Source: Tethya wilhelma
Lineage: Eukaryota; Porifera; Demospongiae; Tethyida; Tethyidae
Assembly: GCA_964030475.1 (NCBI GenBank)
Contig: CAXIPT010000005.1
Location: 6,185,546 to 6,249,545 of the forward strand
DNA length: 64,000 bases
Direction: 5' to 3'
Part shown: positions 13,126-25,070 of the stretch, one piece after another
How the letters are laid out: each line of letters begins with the position of its first letter
Position numbering within the stretch: the stretch's first letter is position 1
The notes under the pieces: model-generated
What the model was told of the DNA's origin: nothing
The model's input: only the letters and a program-made list of their open reading frames with translations
The model's database searches: none
Made by a program: the position numbers and the translations under genes

Positions 13126-13650
13126 NNNNNNNNNNNNNNNNNNNNNNNNNNNNNNNNNNNNNNNNNNNNNNNNNNNNNNNNNNNNNNNNNNNNNNNNNNN
13201 NNNNNNNNNNNNNNNNNNNNNNNNNNNNNNNNNNNNNNNNNNNNNNNNNNNNNNNNNNNNNNNNNNNNNNNNNNNNNNNNNNNNNNNNNNNNNNNNNNNN
13301 NNNNNNNNNNNNNNNNNNNNNNNNNNNNNNNNNNNNNNNNNNNNNNNNNNNNNNNNNNNNNNNNNNNNNNNNNNNNNNNNNNNNNNNNNNNNNNNNNNNN
13401 NNNNNNNNNNNNNNNNNNNNNNNNNNNNNNNNNNNNNNNNNNNNNNNNNNNNNNNNNNNNNNNNNNNNNNNNNNNNNNNNNNNNNNNNNNNNNNNNNNNN
13501 NNNNNNNNNNNNNNNNNNNNNNNNNNNNNNNNNNNNNNNNNNNNNNNNNNNNNNNNNNNNNNNNNNNNNNNNNNNNNNNNNNNNNNNNNNNNNNNNNNNN
13601 NNNNNNNNNNNNNNNNNNNNNNNNNNNNNNNNNNNNNNNNNCCCCCCCCC

Positions 13651-13681
<31 letters not shown>

Positions 13682-13892
13682 ACTCACACATCACAGTGTC
13701 GTATCGCCATCCACAAGTGGAGGACTCGTGGTCTCACCCGTTGGCAGGTGAGGCAGCTTCCTAAGAGGAAGTACCGTAAAGCCAAGGAGACGACTGAAAC
13801 TTGTTCGATATGTTTGGAGGAGTTTAAAGAAGGAGAATCAATCAGAGTGCTACCTTGTGACCACGGTGTGTGTGTGTGTGTGTGTGTGCGTG

Positions 13893-13928
<36 letters not shown>

Positions 13929-14537
13929 AGATTGATTGACAGCCTATATAGCAATATATCTTACGTTTGAAATACTTTCCATTCTCTTGTGATAGTGTTC
14001 CACCCCAAGTGTGTGGATGAATGGCTCCAGAAGTGGAATAGGACGTGCCCTCTCTGTAAGTCGACCATCAAGAGGAAATCCGCCCCCCGATCTGTTGCAG
14101 CTGCTCTAGAGACCACCACTGAGAACTCGCCCCTGCTCACAACCACAGATGAAGATAGAGGAGCTAGAAATACCAGTGAGGAAGACGAGAATACCCCTGC
14201 TAATCAGAACAGTTATGGTGCTGCCGGCTTTAGCACTCCACTCTCACTATCAGTAGCTAACAGACGAGAGAGGAGGGGGCGTGGCAGTGGGGAGGAGTCT
14301 AGCGATAGCCACTCTGGTTATAGAAAGACGCTGGCCACCGTTGAACTGGGCTCAGACCACTCCTCCCCCACTCTCAGTCGCTCTGGCACTCTCTCCCTCT
14401 CTCGAGAGCTGAGTCCATTGTCCGATTCCATCTACCACACCCCTCCAATTAGTGATGATGAGGGTGCACGTGTTGCTATGGCAACTAATGGTGGAGCTTC
14501 GGCTGAAAAAGATAAGACTCTTGCCACCAAGGCCTGA
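12315..14537 (+). CDS. RNF13: PA-TM-RING E3 ubiquitin ligase (RNF13/RNF167-like), gap inside
   Basis: Endomembrane E3 ligase of the Goliath/RNF13 class. Exons seen: 12315-12404 (signal peptide, hydrophobic run LLLALLVTLCVAPLSTA), 12527-12622, 12718-12834, 12926-13036, then after the gap 13697-13865 and 13996-14537. The luminal PA domain includes GQLVYPVPRNACTPL and NIINAGYKAMIAYSSQGY. The RING-H2 domain is split by an intron: CSICLEEF and VLPCDH upstream, then VFHPKCVDEWLQKW and CPLCK downstream, so all eight ligands are present. The Ser/Thr-rich cytosolic tail ends at 14537. The end of the PA domain and the transmembrane helix must lie in the 13126-13641 gap. AATAAA is at 14635-14640. Confidence 0.9.
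13126..13641. other. Assembly gap flanked by (TG)n and poly-C
   Basis: A run of 516 Ns lies between a TG repeat (13050-13125) and a 26-base C run followed by CA repeats (13642-13685). The low-complexity flanks explain the gap. Confidence 0.98.
13865..13924. repeat. (TG)n-(GA)n tract starting at a splice donor
   Basis: The exon ends at 13865 and the intron's GT donor is the first unit of a TG repeat, followed by a GA run. Confidence 0.85.
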
Positions 14538-15056
14538 CCGCTGTGGTGGTTGCTGAGTGAGACAAAATTGATCGAAATTTACAAAAACTGGTACGACATA
14601 TTTGTATGCAACTTTGTCAAGAATACAAAACACAAATAAAGCTATACACAAAGTAATGTTTATGTCCTAGTGTGTGCTCATTGTCACTCCTATGTTGTGT
14701 CCACGGTAATGCTATTGTTCTGATTCAGAATGTACAGTGTTTCCACTGTGAATAATATGCTGGTCATTTGTACGTAGTTTCATTTGCAGTTTGGTTTGTT
14801 GTAATGCTTTTTATTGTCATCAGTTTATTTATCAAGATTAATATTATTATGAAAGTTTAATAAATTATTATTAAATGCACAAGAAAAATTATAAAATTAA
14901 GATTATTATGAAAATGTTTTACTTGAGTCTGATATCTTCAGGTTATATAGTCACAGAATCATCTTGGTATATCAATAGCAACTTCACTATCAATTGCAAC
15001 CAACCATTCTTAGCTTATGTTCAGCTGTTGCATTGCAAGGGTACTACCAGGTCGGA
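14538..15056. other. Convergent 3' region, RNF13-like / EFCAB11
   Basis: Contains the AATAAA signal of the RING-finger gene (14635-14640), then AT-rich sequence. No gene was recognised. Confidence 0.5.
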
Positions 15057-15578
15057 CTACGTTTCCACATGTGTCGTTGCTGTGAAGTATTGGTGGGATT
15101 TCATCATCATTTCAAAGTCTCTGTAGCTGACTCTTCCGTCTCCATCGGTGTCCACCTCTCTGAACCAACTCTCGACCAGTTCATCCTGGACACGAGGAAG
15201 CACTTGCTTGAAAGCAGTCTTGCAATCGCTGATTGTGATGAACCCATGAAGGTGGACATCAAATGCTACAAAGATTTGTCGAATCGTTTCATCGAAATCT
15301 TTTCGTCTCAATCTCTCGATCATAATAGAGACAAATGTGCTCTGATCCAAACCAGATGAGGGAGAGACACCAGCTGCTCCTTCAGGTGGCAAGGAATCAG
15401 GCTCCAAAACATGTGCTCTCCAGACAGTATTCACCTCATATTTGGATGGTTTGTAGCCCAGGAGTTCTAGTACAGCTACCTTGTAGTCTTCTGGCTCAAG
15501 ATGTCCCTTCTCTCCACCTGTTGCGTTGTTGAACGCCCGGATGCAGTCATGTGTCAGAGCCTTCAGGTCAACCATCAT
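15057..15578 (-). CDS. EFCAB11: EF-hand protein, EFCAB11-like, single exon
   Basis: A 173-residue intronless reading frame matching EFCAB11. Near residue 40 it has YKVAVLELLGYKPSKYEVNT, the family hallmark. Then IRQIFVAFDVHLHGFITISD is a degenerate EF hand, and REVDTDGDGRVSYRDFE is a canonical calcium loop (D-x-D-x-D-G near residues 145-156). Only this last hand looks competent for calcium. Two adjacent Met codons (15578 and 15575) could start it. Being intronless among intron-rich neighbours is notable. It is divergent from eIF4A with 225 bases between starts. Confidence 0.88.
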   Translation of the reverse strand: MMVDLKALTHDCIRAFNNATGGEKGHLEPEDYKVAVLELLGYKPSKYEVNTVWRAHVLEPDSLPPEGAAGVSPSSGLDQSTFVSIMIERLRRKDFDETIRQIFVAFDVHLHGFITISDCKTAFKQVLPRVQDELVESWFREVDTDGDGRVSYRDFEMMMKSHQYFTATTHVET

Positions 15579-15803
15579 TTATAATGGGCGGGTACAAGTG
15601 TCTTACTGCGCATGCTCAGAGGATTGAGCAATACCGTGGCATGCACGTTTCTTTCTAAACCATGGCGCATAAGGACACTCAACAAGGGTAAGCTGCATTT
15701 CTGCTATAGTTTCGACACTATTGATAGCTTTAAACTCGACCAAGAATCGGTTTGTGTCTTGTCTTTGCATTGAGAGCGCTTCAACTAGCTTGATACCGTT
15801 GAA
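15579..15803. promoter_or_regulatory. Divergent promoter, EFCAB11 / eIF4A
   Basis: The interval between opposite start codons is 225 bases and must serve both genes. No TATA box was seen. Confidence 0.5.
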
Positions 15804-19141
<3,338 letters not shown>

Positions 19142-19714
19142 GCAAGTTATTTTGTTAGGCACGTTTCTTCTTTGCCTTTTGTTCACCTGATCTGAAATAA
19201 CTTATTTACATTTTGAATATCTATTATTATTATTATTATTATTATTATATTGTTGTTGTTGTTGTTGTTGTGTTGTTAGGTAATTAACTTAATTAGCTTT
19301 TAAGTATCAAACACCATTCATGCATGTGTTGTCTGATATTGTTTGCTGTTTATCGCACTTTTAGCGTAAAGTTTGTGCATTCTGTATTACTGCAAATTTT
19401 CAAGTAATTTTTTCCTCTTATCCGTTATCGTTATTCATTACGCGCGGTGTAGTAACGTTTTGCGCATGCTCAGTAGCTATGTCGGCTAATTGTGCTAATT
19501 GAGAAAAGGGTTGCTTCGTGTTAGTGAGGTATTTACAGCTATCGTGAACAAAGGAAAACCTATCTTTGACCCTTAGCAAGTTCAAAACACGTGGAGCCAT
19601 GTTTTACACACCTTGTTTGAATCGTCACCAGGTGCGTATAACTTTGAGTGTGCTGTTTGACAAACTGCAGCCGCCGCCCGCAAAGATACAATTGCTAATT
19701 GAGCCTCTGGACTC
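19142..19714. other. Intergenic region between eIF4A and homeobox gene
   Basis: Contains eIF4A 3' sequence and short ATT and GTT trinucleotide runs (about 19222-19272). A non-conserved reading frame across the homeobox promoter was discounted. No other gene was recognised. Confidence 0.5.
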
Positions 19715-19724
19715 TTATATAAAG
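19715..19724 (+). promoter_or_regulatory. TATA box of homeobox gene
   Basis: The sequence ttatataaag lies about 120 bases upstream of the ATG at 19840. A start site near 19,745-19,750 would leave a 5' UTR of about 90 bases. Confidence 0.6.
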
Positions 19725-19839
19725 CGAATAGAATCCTCATTTGCAATCCAATCAGGTTTTCAAGGCGCCATTAGTTGCAATTCAACTCTTGAACCACTCC
19801 ATCAATCTCTCCAGCGGCTATTCTGTGTGATCGATCACC

Positions 19840-21110
19840 ATGGCTTCTTTCTCCATTCAAACACTTCTCGGACTAACCAAAGATAGATCTACTCCAGAGG
19901 ATCAAGATGCTGCTACTGCTGCTGCTTCTGCTAGCCACTCAGCTGCTGCAAACCAGCAAGGAAACAAACTAGAGCGTGACGTTGTGATAGACGTAGAGAG
20001 TCTGGACGGTTGCGAACCAGTGACGGTGGACGTGAAGACAGCTCGCAGGAGGAAGAGCAAGAGACCACGAGCAGAAGATGAAGATGACTCTCTTGGCAAC
20101 TCTCCAGAGGAGAATCCTTCCTCTCCCACGTCTTCAGAATCAGATGGTAAGCCGTGAAACTTGCTGGCATATGAGCTATAAAAATGACTGATAGCTGTGA
20201 TACATACAGTAGTACATGTATCTATTTAATATACTGTGTGCTTGCAGAGAGAAATTCATTCACTTTATCTCCTCTTTATAAACAGGTGAGACATCAACAC
20301 TTCAGGGTTCACCAGCTGCTCAGGGTCAACAAAGCAACAATAGCAGTAGTGACGAATCAGCCACCAGTGCCGACAAGCAGAAGTCCAAGAGACTGCGTAC
20401 TGCTTTCACTGTGACCCAGTTGAGAGCTCTGGAGCTCTCCTTTCGATTCTGCCCTTATCCAGACAGTTACGGAAGAGAACAGATCGCCAAGACGACAGGA
20501 ATCGATGAAGCTAAGATACAGGTAGCTACAGAAATTGCACGTTTAGTCTCAAATATTTGTCTGCAATTATTGCTGTGAATACTTGTCACATTATTTGTGA
20601 TTGATTGATATCGTGACATTATTTACTATTTATGTCACACAGGTGTGGTTTCAGAATCGTCGTGCTAGATACCGTAAACGTGAAAAGCCTCTCGAGCCAC
20701 CACAGCAAAGGGCCCCACCCACTGCTGCTGCATCCCTCCCACCTCCTGCTACCCCCTCCACTCTCAACCCAACGATGCTTCAAGCCTACTATGCTGCATC
20801 TGCAGCTCTTCACCACCATCATCAAGCCACTGCATATAACACTGCCGCCACAGCCCATACTCTCAGTCCCCACTCTCCTTCAACCGCTTCTCCTCATCAC
20901 TTCTTCCCTCCCAGTCCCTGGTACCCACCCATGATGGCAGCTGCAACCCCCTTTGCTGCACCCTACTTCTCATTCCCAGCAGCTGCAGTGGCACCACCTA
21001 GACCTTCTCCTGCTGCAGCTGGTGTGGCCGAGGCAAGAGTCAATAATGGACAGCCATCTTCTAAACCTTTTACGGGAGAGAAGCAGCGGTCTCCTCCACC
21101 ACAGCAGTAA
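19840..21110 (+). CDS. Paired-like homeobox transcription factor with eh1 motif
   Basis: Three exons (19840-20146, 20286-20521, 20643-21110) give 336 aa in consistent phase. The start is in a strong context (caccatgg). The N-terminus MASFSIQTLLGL is an engrailed-homology-1-like motif, which recruits Groucho/TLE repressors. An acidic and basic linker with RRRKSKRPRAEDEDD follows. The homeodomain runs from about SKRLRTAFT to ARYRKREK, with R5, F8, L16, F20, YPD at 25-27, R31, W48, F49, Q50, N51 and R53. The intron falls between homeodomain residues 46 and 47, a hallmark of paired-class genes. Position 56 is Tyr instead of the usual Trp. No paired box is present. The C-terminal half is rich in Pro, Ala and His. 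AATAAA lies at 21350-21355. Exact family is unresolved. Confidence 0.88.
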
Positions 21111-21742
21111 TACACCAGCTCTCAAGAACAAAATCTAGACTATTGTACCTTATTTTTGTTTCATAACTTAAGTCTTTCAAACATTGCTTGATCAGTTATT
21201 ATTGGTTATTTCTGTCTTTTTTGTCATCAAGTTTCCCTAATTTCTCCTTTGTCAATTTGTATATATAGACACTGCTTTTGTTGTCAACACCACTTCTTCA
21301 CTAGTGCATAAAATAATGTGTTTCTGTGTACATTTTCAATACATTTTTAAATAAAAGTTTTAATCTAGTCATTTTCTTACTATAATTTTTTTATTAAATA
21401 TCAGTTTTAAAAAGAGAGAGTCGAACTAGGAAAGATTTGTTTACATTTCTTGAAGTTTCTGTGACTTGGCCAACTTCCACTGACGATTGATTTTCAGGCC
21501 TTCCCATAAAACACTTAACAGAAAAGATAGGCAACAATAACAAGACTTGAAGCTGTGACTGCCAGAGAGGAATTGACTCACAACATTATCAGCTGCAGAC
21601 ACAGCAATCCACTGCCAAAGGAGAGCTGACTCTCATTGGGAGATTGATTGTAATCCCAATATTGACATGCCTGAAATGTGCACACAAAGTCACATGATAA
21701 TCACATGATCCTAGCTCACAAAATCCACTATAATATATCAAA
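21111..21742. other. 3' region of homeobox gene
   Basis: Contains AATAAA at 21350-21355, then AT-rich sequence with no recognised gene. Confidence 0.5.
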
Positions 21743-21893
21743 GGAGGTATGACACGAGTGCGCCTTTGTCGAACTGGCAAGTCTGTTAATTACATTCCAA
21801 TCATGTGACCGCAATACTTCACAAAGAGAGTTGATCACGTGCACCCACTTGCCAGCTCAGCAAAGGTTCACTCGTGTCGTACCTCCTCTGACT
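21743..21893. mobile_element. MITE, family A, short copy
   Basis: Ends are inverted: ggaggtatgacacgagtg at the left and cactcgtgtcgtacctcc at the right. The inner part of each arm is related (tcgaactggcaagt and its inverse). It shares the gaggta-gacac and gctgagctggca blocks with the longer element at 55011-55232. Confidence 0.7.
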
Positions 21894-22209
21894 AATAATT
21901 CCCCACCTCATAAAGTCTGTTCCTATTGACAGACCTCAACCCTTGGCAGTTGTCGGTGGTTATACTCTGTACCCCCAAGCACCAAGCATACTGGTACATA
22001 AATGGGCTGTCAACAAAGAACATGTTTATCGTCAAATTAGCAGCTTGGTACTTTCTAAATATCTTTATTGGTGTTGACCAGTCGTCGTTAATCTTTTGGA
22101 TGTGTTGAGAAGGAAATTCCTCAAATTTTGTCTCCTTTGTCTTGGTAGTTTGAATCATCTCTGGATACCTTGTGAACACCCACTCCCTCTCTTGCCTTGG
22201 TAACCACCA

Positions 22210-22259
<50 letters not shown>

Positions 22260-23510
22260 GTATATGGCATTCTTTTAAAATAAATTACTAACACAGATAA
22301 CAAATTTTGTTCATGCCAGAGTACATTTGCTAACACCAGAGAAGAGGAATACCTGGTTCAATGAGATGCCTGAGGCAAAGACAGCCTCCAAAGTGAGGTT
22401 GAGATATGTGGAATGGTAGGTGTGGCCAACTGGTGGCTCGTAGATGTCAAATATCACTTTTCTGTTGCTGCGTTTGGCAATGTCCAGGAAAGAACTGAAT
22501 CTTGGAATTGTCTGTGAAGCGTAGAGTTTTAAATGTTCTCGTGGAAATGACCCATTTCTCTCCTACAGATGAGAAATAATACAAAGAAAAGTGGTTTTTT
22601 TGTTTTTATGTTTTCATATGACAATATTACTATAGGCTGGTGGTTTGTTGCATGAATGCAGCAATGCAATCAAAACTTCAAAATGCTAACCATAGTTTGT
22701 CACATTTTGACCAAAAAATTATAACAAAGAGCTGCTAAATAGTATATGCATAAAGATTACCAAGTATGACATAACATTATCCAAAAATTTCATGATAACA
22801 TACAGCAATTGAACCACACCTTGACGAACCACCTGCCAATGTTCAGGCTCTCTAAGGAGCAGCTCCCGGTTGTGAAGTTGAGTAGAGAAGCGTTCAAGTC
22901 AAACGGGTGATCCCCACACTTGTCATGGAAGTTGGTGGTACGCACCAAATAAGGATCGTGAAGAAGGAACAGTTCTCCATCTTTGCTGATCTGGACGTCA
23001 GTTTCCAGACCAATTATCTCTTCTTGAGTGACGGCCTCGTTGAATGCCGCTACTGAATTTTCGGGGGCGGAGAAACCACACCCCCTGTGTGCAATTAGTG
23101 CTGGTTTATTAGGGAGTGCATTACGATGTCCCCCCAGACAGGGGTCACAAGCAGCTCTCAGGGACCAATTGATGAGTACTAATAAGAGTAGAGGAGTGAG
23201 AAATATCATAACGAAACGTTTCACCGCTCCTAGCAAACCAGGCTGTAGAAGTCCACGGAGTTTAGCCGAGAGTTCCTGCTGTCTGTGATGACTTCTAGCA
23301 GAGCATTGGAGTAGCCAGTAGACGGAGAAGGCGGCCATTACGACGATGAAGAGATGGTGATAGGAGAAGAAGAAGGAGAGCCATGTGCCAATGGGGTGGA
23401 GCATGCGCAGGGGGAAGGTGAGCAGGAAGAGGTCACGAATCTTTTGTCCCATAAATAGAATGTAGATGAAGAGGAATACATTGTAGAGAAGGATAAGTAG
23501 GTAGATGATC

Positions 23511-23557
<47 letters not shown>

Positions 23558-24639
23558 GAGGAGGGAAGGATGTGTGTGCATGTGTGCGTGTTCTTGACTA
23601 ACAACCAAATTGGCAATTCCCATCCGTACCTGTGATGTTAAGACAACATGGCGTTGCTGACCTAGTGCCCTGGTAACCACGAAACTCATGAGAACAACCA
23701 ATGGACACCAGTTGTGGATAATTGCAAAACCTCTATAGATATTGTACATCCTTTTCAAGTGAAACTTTATAAAGAAATACCTACCAAGAAAGAAAATCAC
23801 AGGAAAAAAATAATAAATTTTTTTTTTAAAAACCCACTAAACTCTCATCTATCGAAAAAAGAGATCGAGCACTCACCAGTTGACCAGATCGGCAATGTCC
23901 AACTCAACTGGTGCCATGACGAGCCAATAGAGATACCATATAAGGGATGTGGTCAGTGCCATAACAAACAGAACCTTTGTCCGATCGTAGGCCATGACAC
24001 TCGACAGCACCATCTTTGACTTTGTTAGCAATGATATAATACTCTTCATTAAAATACAATGTTTGCGTCCCTATTAAAATAACTCAGTTATTAATTGTCG
24101 TCTTTTGAGGGTGGCTTGTCGGTAGAAGGAGATACAGATGGGGTTTCTTGTTGTTTGGTAGCTGGAGGCTTCACGAAGAGATATTTGAGGGAAGGATGTG
24201 TGTGCATGTGTGCGTGTTCTTGACTAACAACCAAATTGGCAATTCCCATCCGTACCTGTGATGTTAAGACAACATGGCGTTGCTGACCTAGTGCCCTGGT
24301 AACCACGAAACTCATGAGAACAACCAATGGACACCAGTTGTGGATAATTGCAAAACCTCTATAGATATTGTACATCCTTTTCAAGTGAAACTTTATAAAG
24401 AAATACCTACCAAGAAAGAAAATCACAGGAAAAAAATAATAAATTTTTTTTTTAAAAACCCACTAAACTCTCATCTATCGAAAAAAGAGATCGAGCACTC
24501 ACCAGTTGACCAGATCGGCAATGTCCAACTCAACTGGTGCCATGACGAGCCAATAGAGATACCATATAAGGGATGTGGTCAGTGCCATAACAAACAGAAC
24601 CTTTGTCCGATCGTAGGCCATGACACTCGACAGCACCAT
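21892..24639 (-). CDS. Multi-pass glycerophosphodiester phosphodiesterase (GDPD4/GDPD5-like)
   Basis: Membrane enzyme of the GDE2/GDPD5 type, hydrolysing glycerophosphodiesters or GPI anchors on the outer face. Exons: 24639-24503, 24406-24256 (or duplicates 24013-23877, 23780-23630), 23509-22820, 22562-22353 and about 22269-21892. Hydrophobic segments fill the first three exons. The catalytic domain starts with ALIAHRGCGFSAPENS and continues with LETDVQISKDGELFLLHDP, containing the H-R, E-x-D and H residues of the family. VIFDIYEPP and TINMFFVDSPFMYQYAWCLG follow near the end. Exon 5 appears to include a TG microsatellite read as alternating Cys-Val before WLPRQ. Exons 1 and 2 are present twice because of a 626-base direct duplication. 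Confidence 0.88.
22211..22255. repeat. (CA)n microsatellite at or in GDPD exon 5
   Basis: A long CA run (TG on the coding strand) precedes the WLPRQ codons without a usual AG acceptor between, so it may be translated. Confidence 0.8.
23514..23554. repeat. (GA)n microsatellite at GDPD exon 3 acceptor
   Basis: A pure GA run (CT on the coding strand) forms the pyrimidine tract just upstream of exon 3. Confidence 0.9.
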
Positions 24640-24811
24640 CTTTGACTTTGTTAGCAATGATATAATACTCTTCATTAAAATACAATGTTTGCGTCCCTAT
24701 TAAAATAACTCAGTTATTAATTGTCGTCTTTTGAGGGTGGCTTGTCGGTAGAAGGAGATACAGATGGGGTTTCTTGTTGTTTGGTAGCTGGAGGCTTCAC
24801 GAAGAGATATT
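23561..24811. repeat. 626-base direct tandem duplication
   Basis: Bases 23561-24186 recur at 24187-24811 with no difference seen. The unit holds GDPD exons 1 and 2 and the 3' half of the upstream microprotein gene. Copy 1 starts just after a GA microsatellite. The perfect identity and microsatellite boundary make an assembly slip at least as likely as a recent duplication. Confidence 0.9.
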
Positions 24812-24911
24812 GCATGACAGACGGACCGTACCATCCAACTACCACGCCAGTCAGACCGAGCAGAACCCTCTGGTAGCGAGGCAAACGACGGTAGCTGTCC
24901 AAGAACCCCAT
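24717..24911 (-). CDS. 64-residue single-pass membrane microprotein
   Basis: Single-exon reading frame of 64 aa: MGFLDSYRRLPRYQRVLLG, then a hydrophobic stretch with VVVGWYGPSVMQYLF, and a polar Ser/Pro/Lys tail. The layout of a basic N-terminus, one membrane helix and a hydrophilic tail resembles small mitochondrial or ER membrane proteins, but I do not recognise the family. Its start is 159 bases from the divergent PCYT1 start, and its stop is 77 bases from the GDPD start on the same strand. The 3' half is duplicated at 24091-24186. A real gene is supported by the neat spacing between two conserved genes. Confidence 0.6.
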   Translation of the reverse strand: MGFLDSYRRLPRYQRVLLGLTGVVVGWYGPSVMQYLFVKPPATKQQETPSVSPSTDKPPSKDDN

Positions 24912-25070
24912 GCAAAGTTGTGCACTGCTTGCAACAATAACATCTACCTTTGACGACCTTTTCCTAGCTATCTAAATCACGTGATTTTAAACTTGGCGCA
25001 CAATTATTCGCGCATAAACTTCCAGCAAGGGTGTCTAAATCCATACATAATATAGAAACGGCCGGCTATC
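24912..25070. promoter_or_regulatory. Divergent promoter, microprotein / PCYT1
   Basis: Only 159 bases lie between opposite start codons. Confidence 0.5.

Noticed and set aside
12959..13939. Very long frames across the N gap
   Set aside because: They exist only because Ns translate as unknown residues; the real exons are short and spliced.
19566..19886. 106-codon frame overlapping the homeobox promoter
   Set aside because: It spans the TATA box and 5' UTR, shows no family pattern, and is overtaken by the strong ATG at 19840 in another frame.
21589..21780. 63-codon minus-strand frame near the family A MITE
   Set aside because: Overlaps the MITE end and has no conserved pattern.
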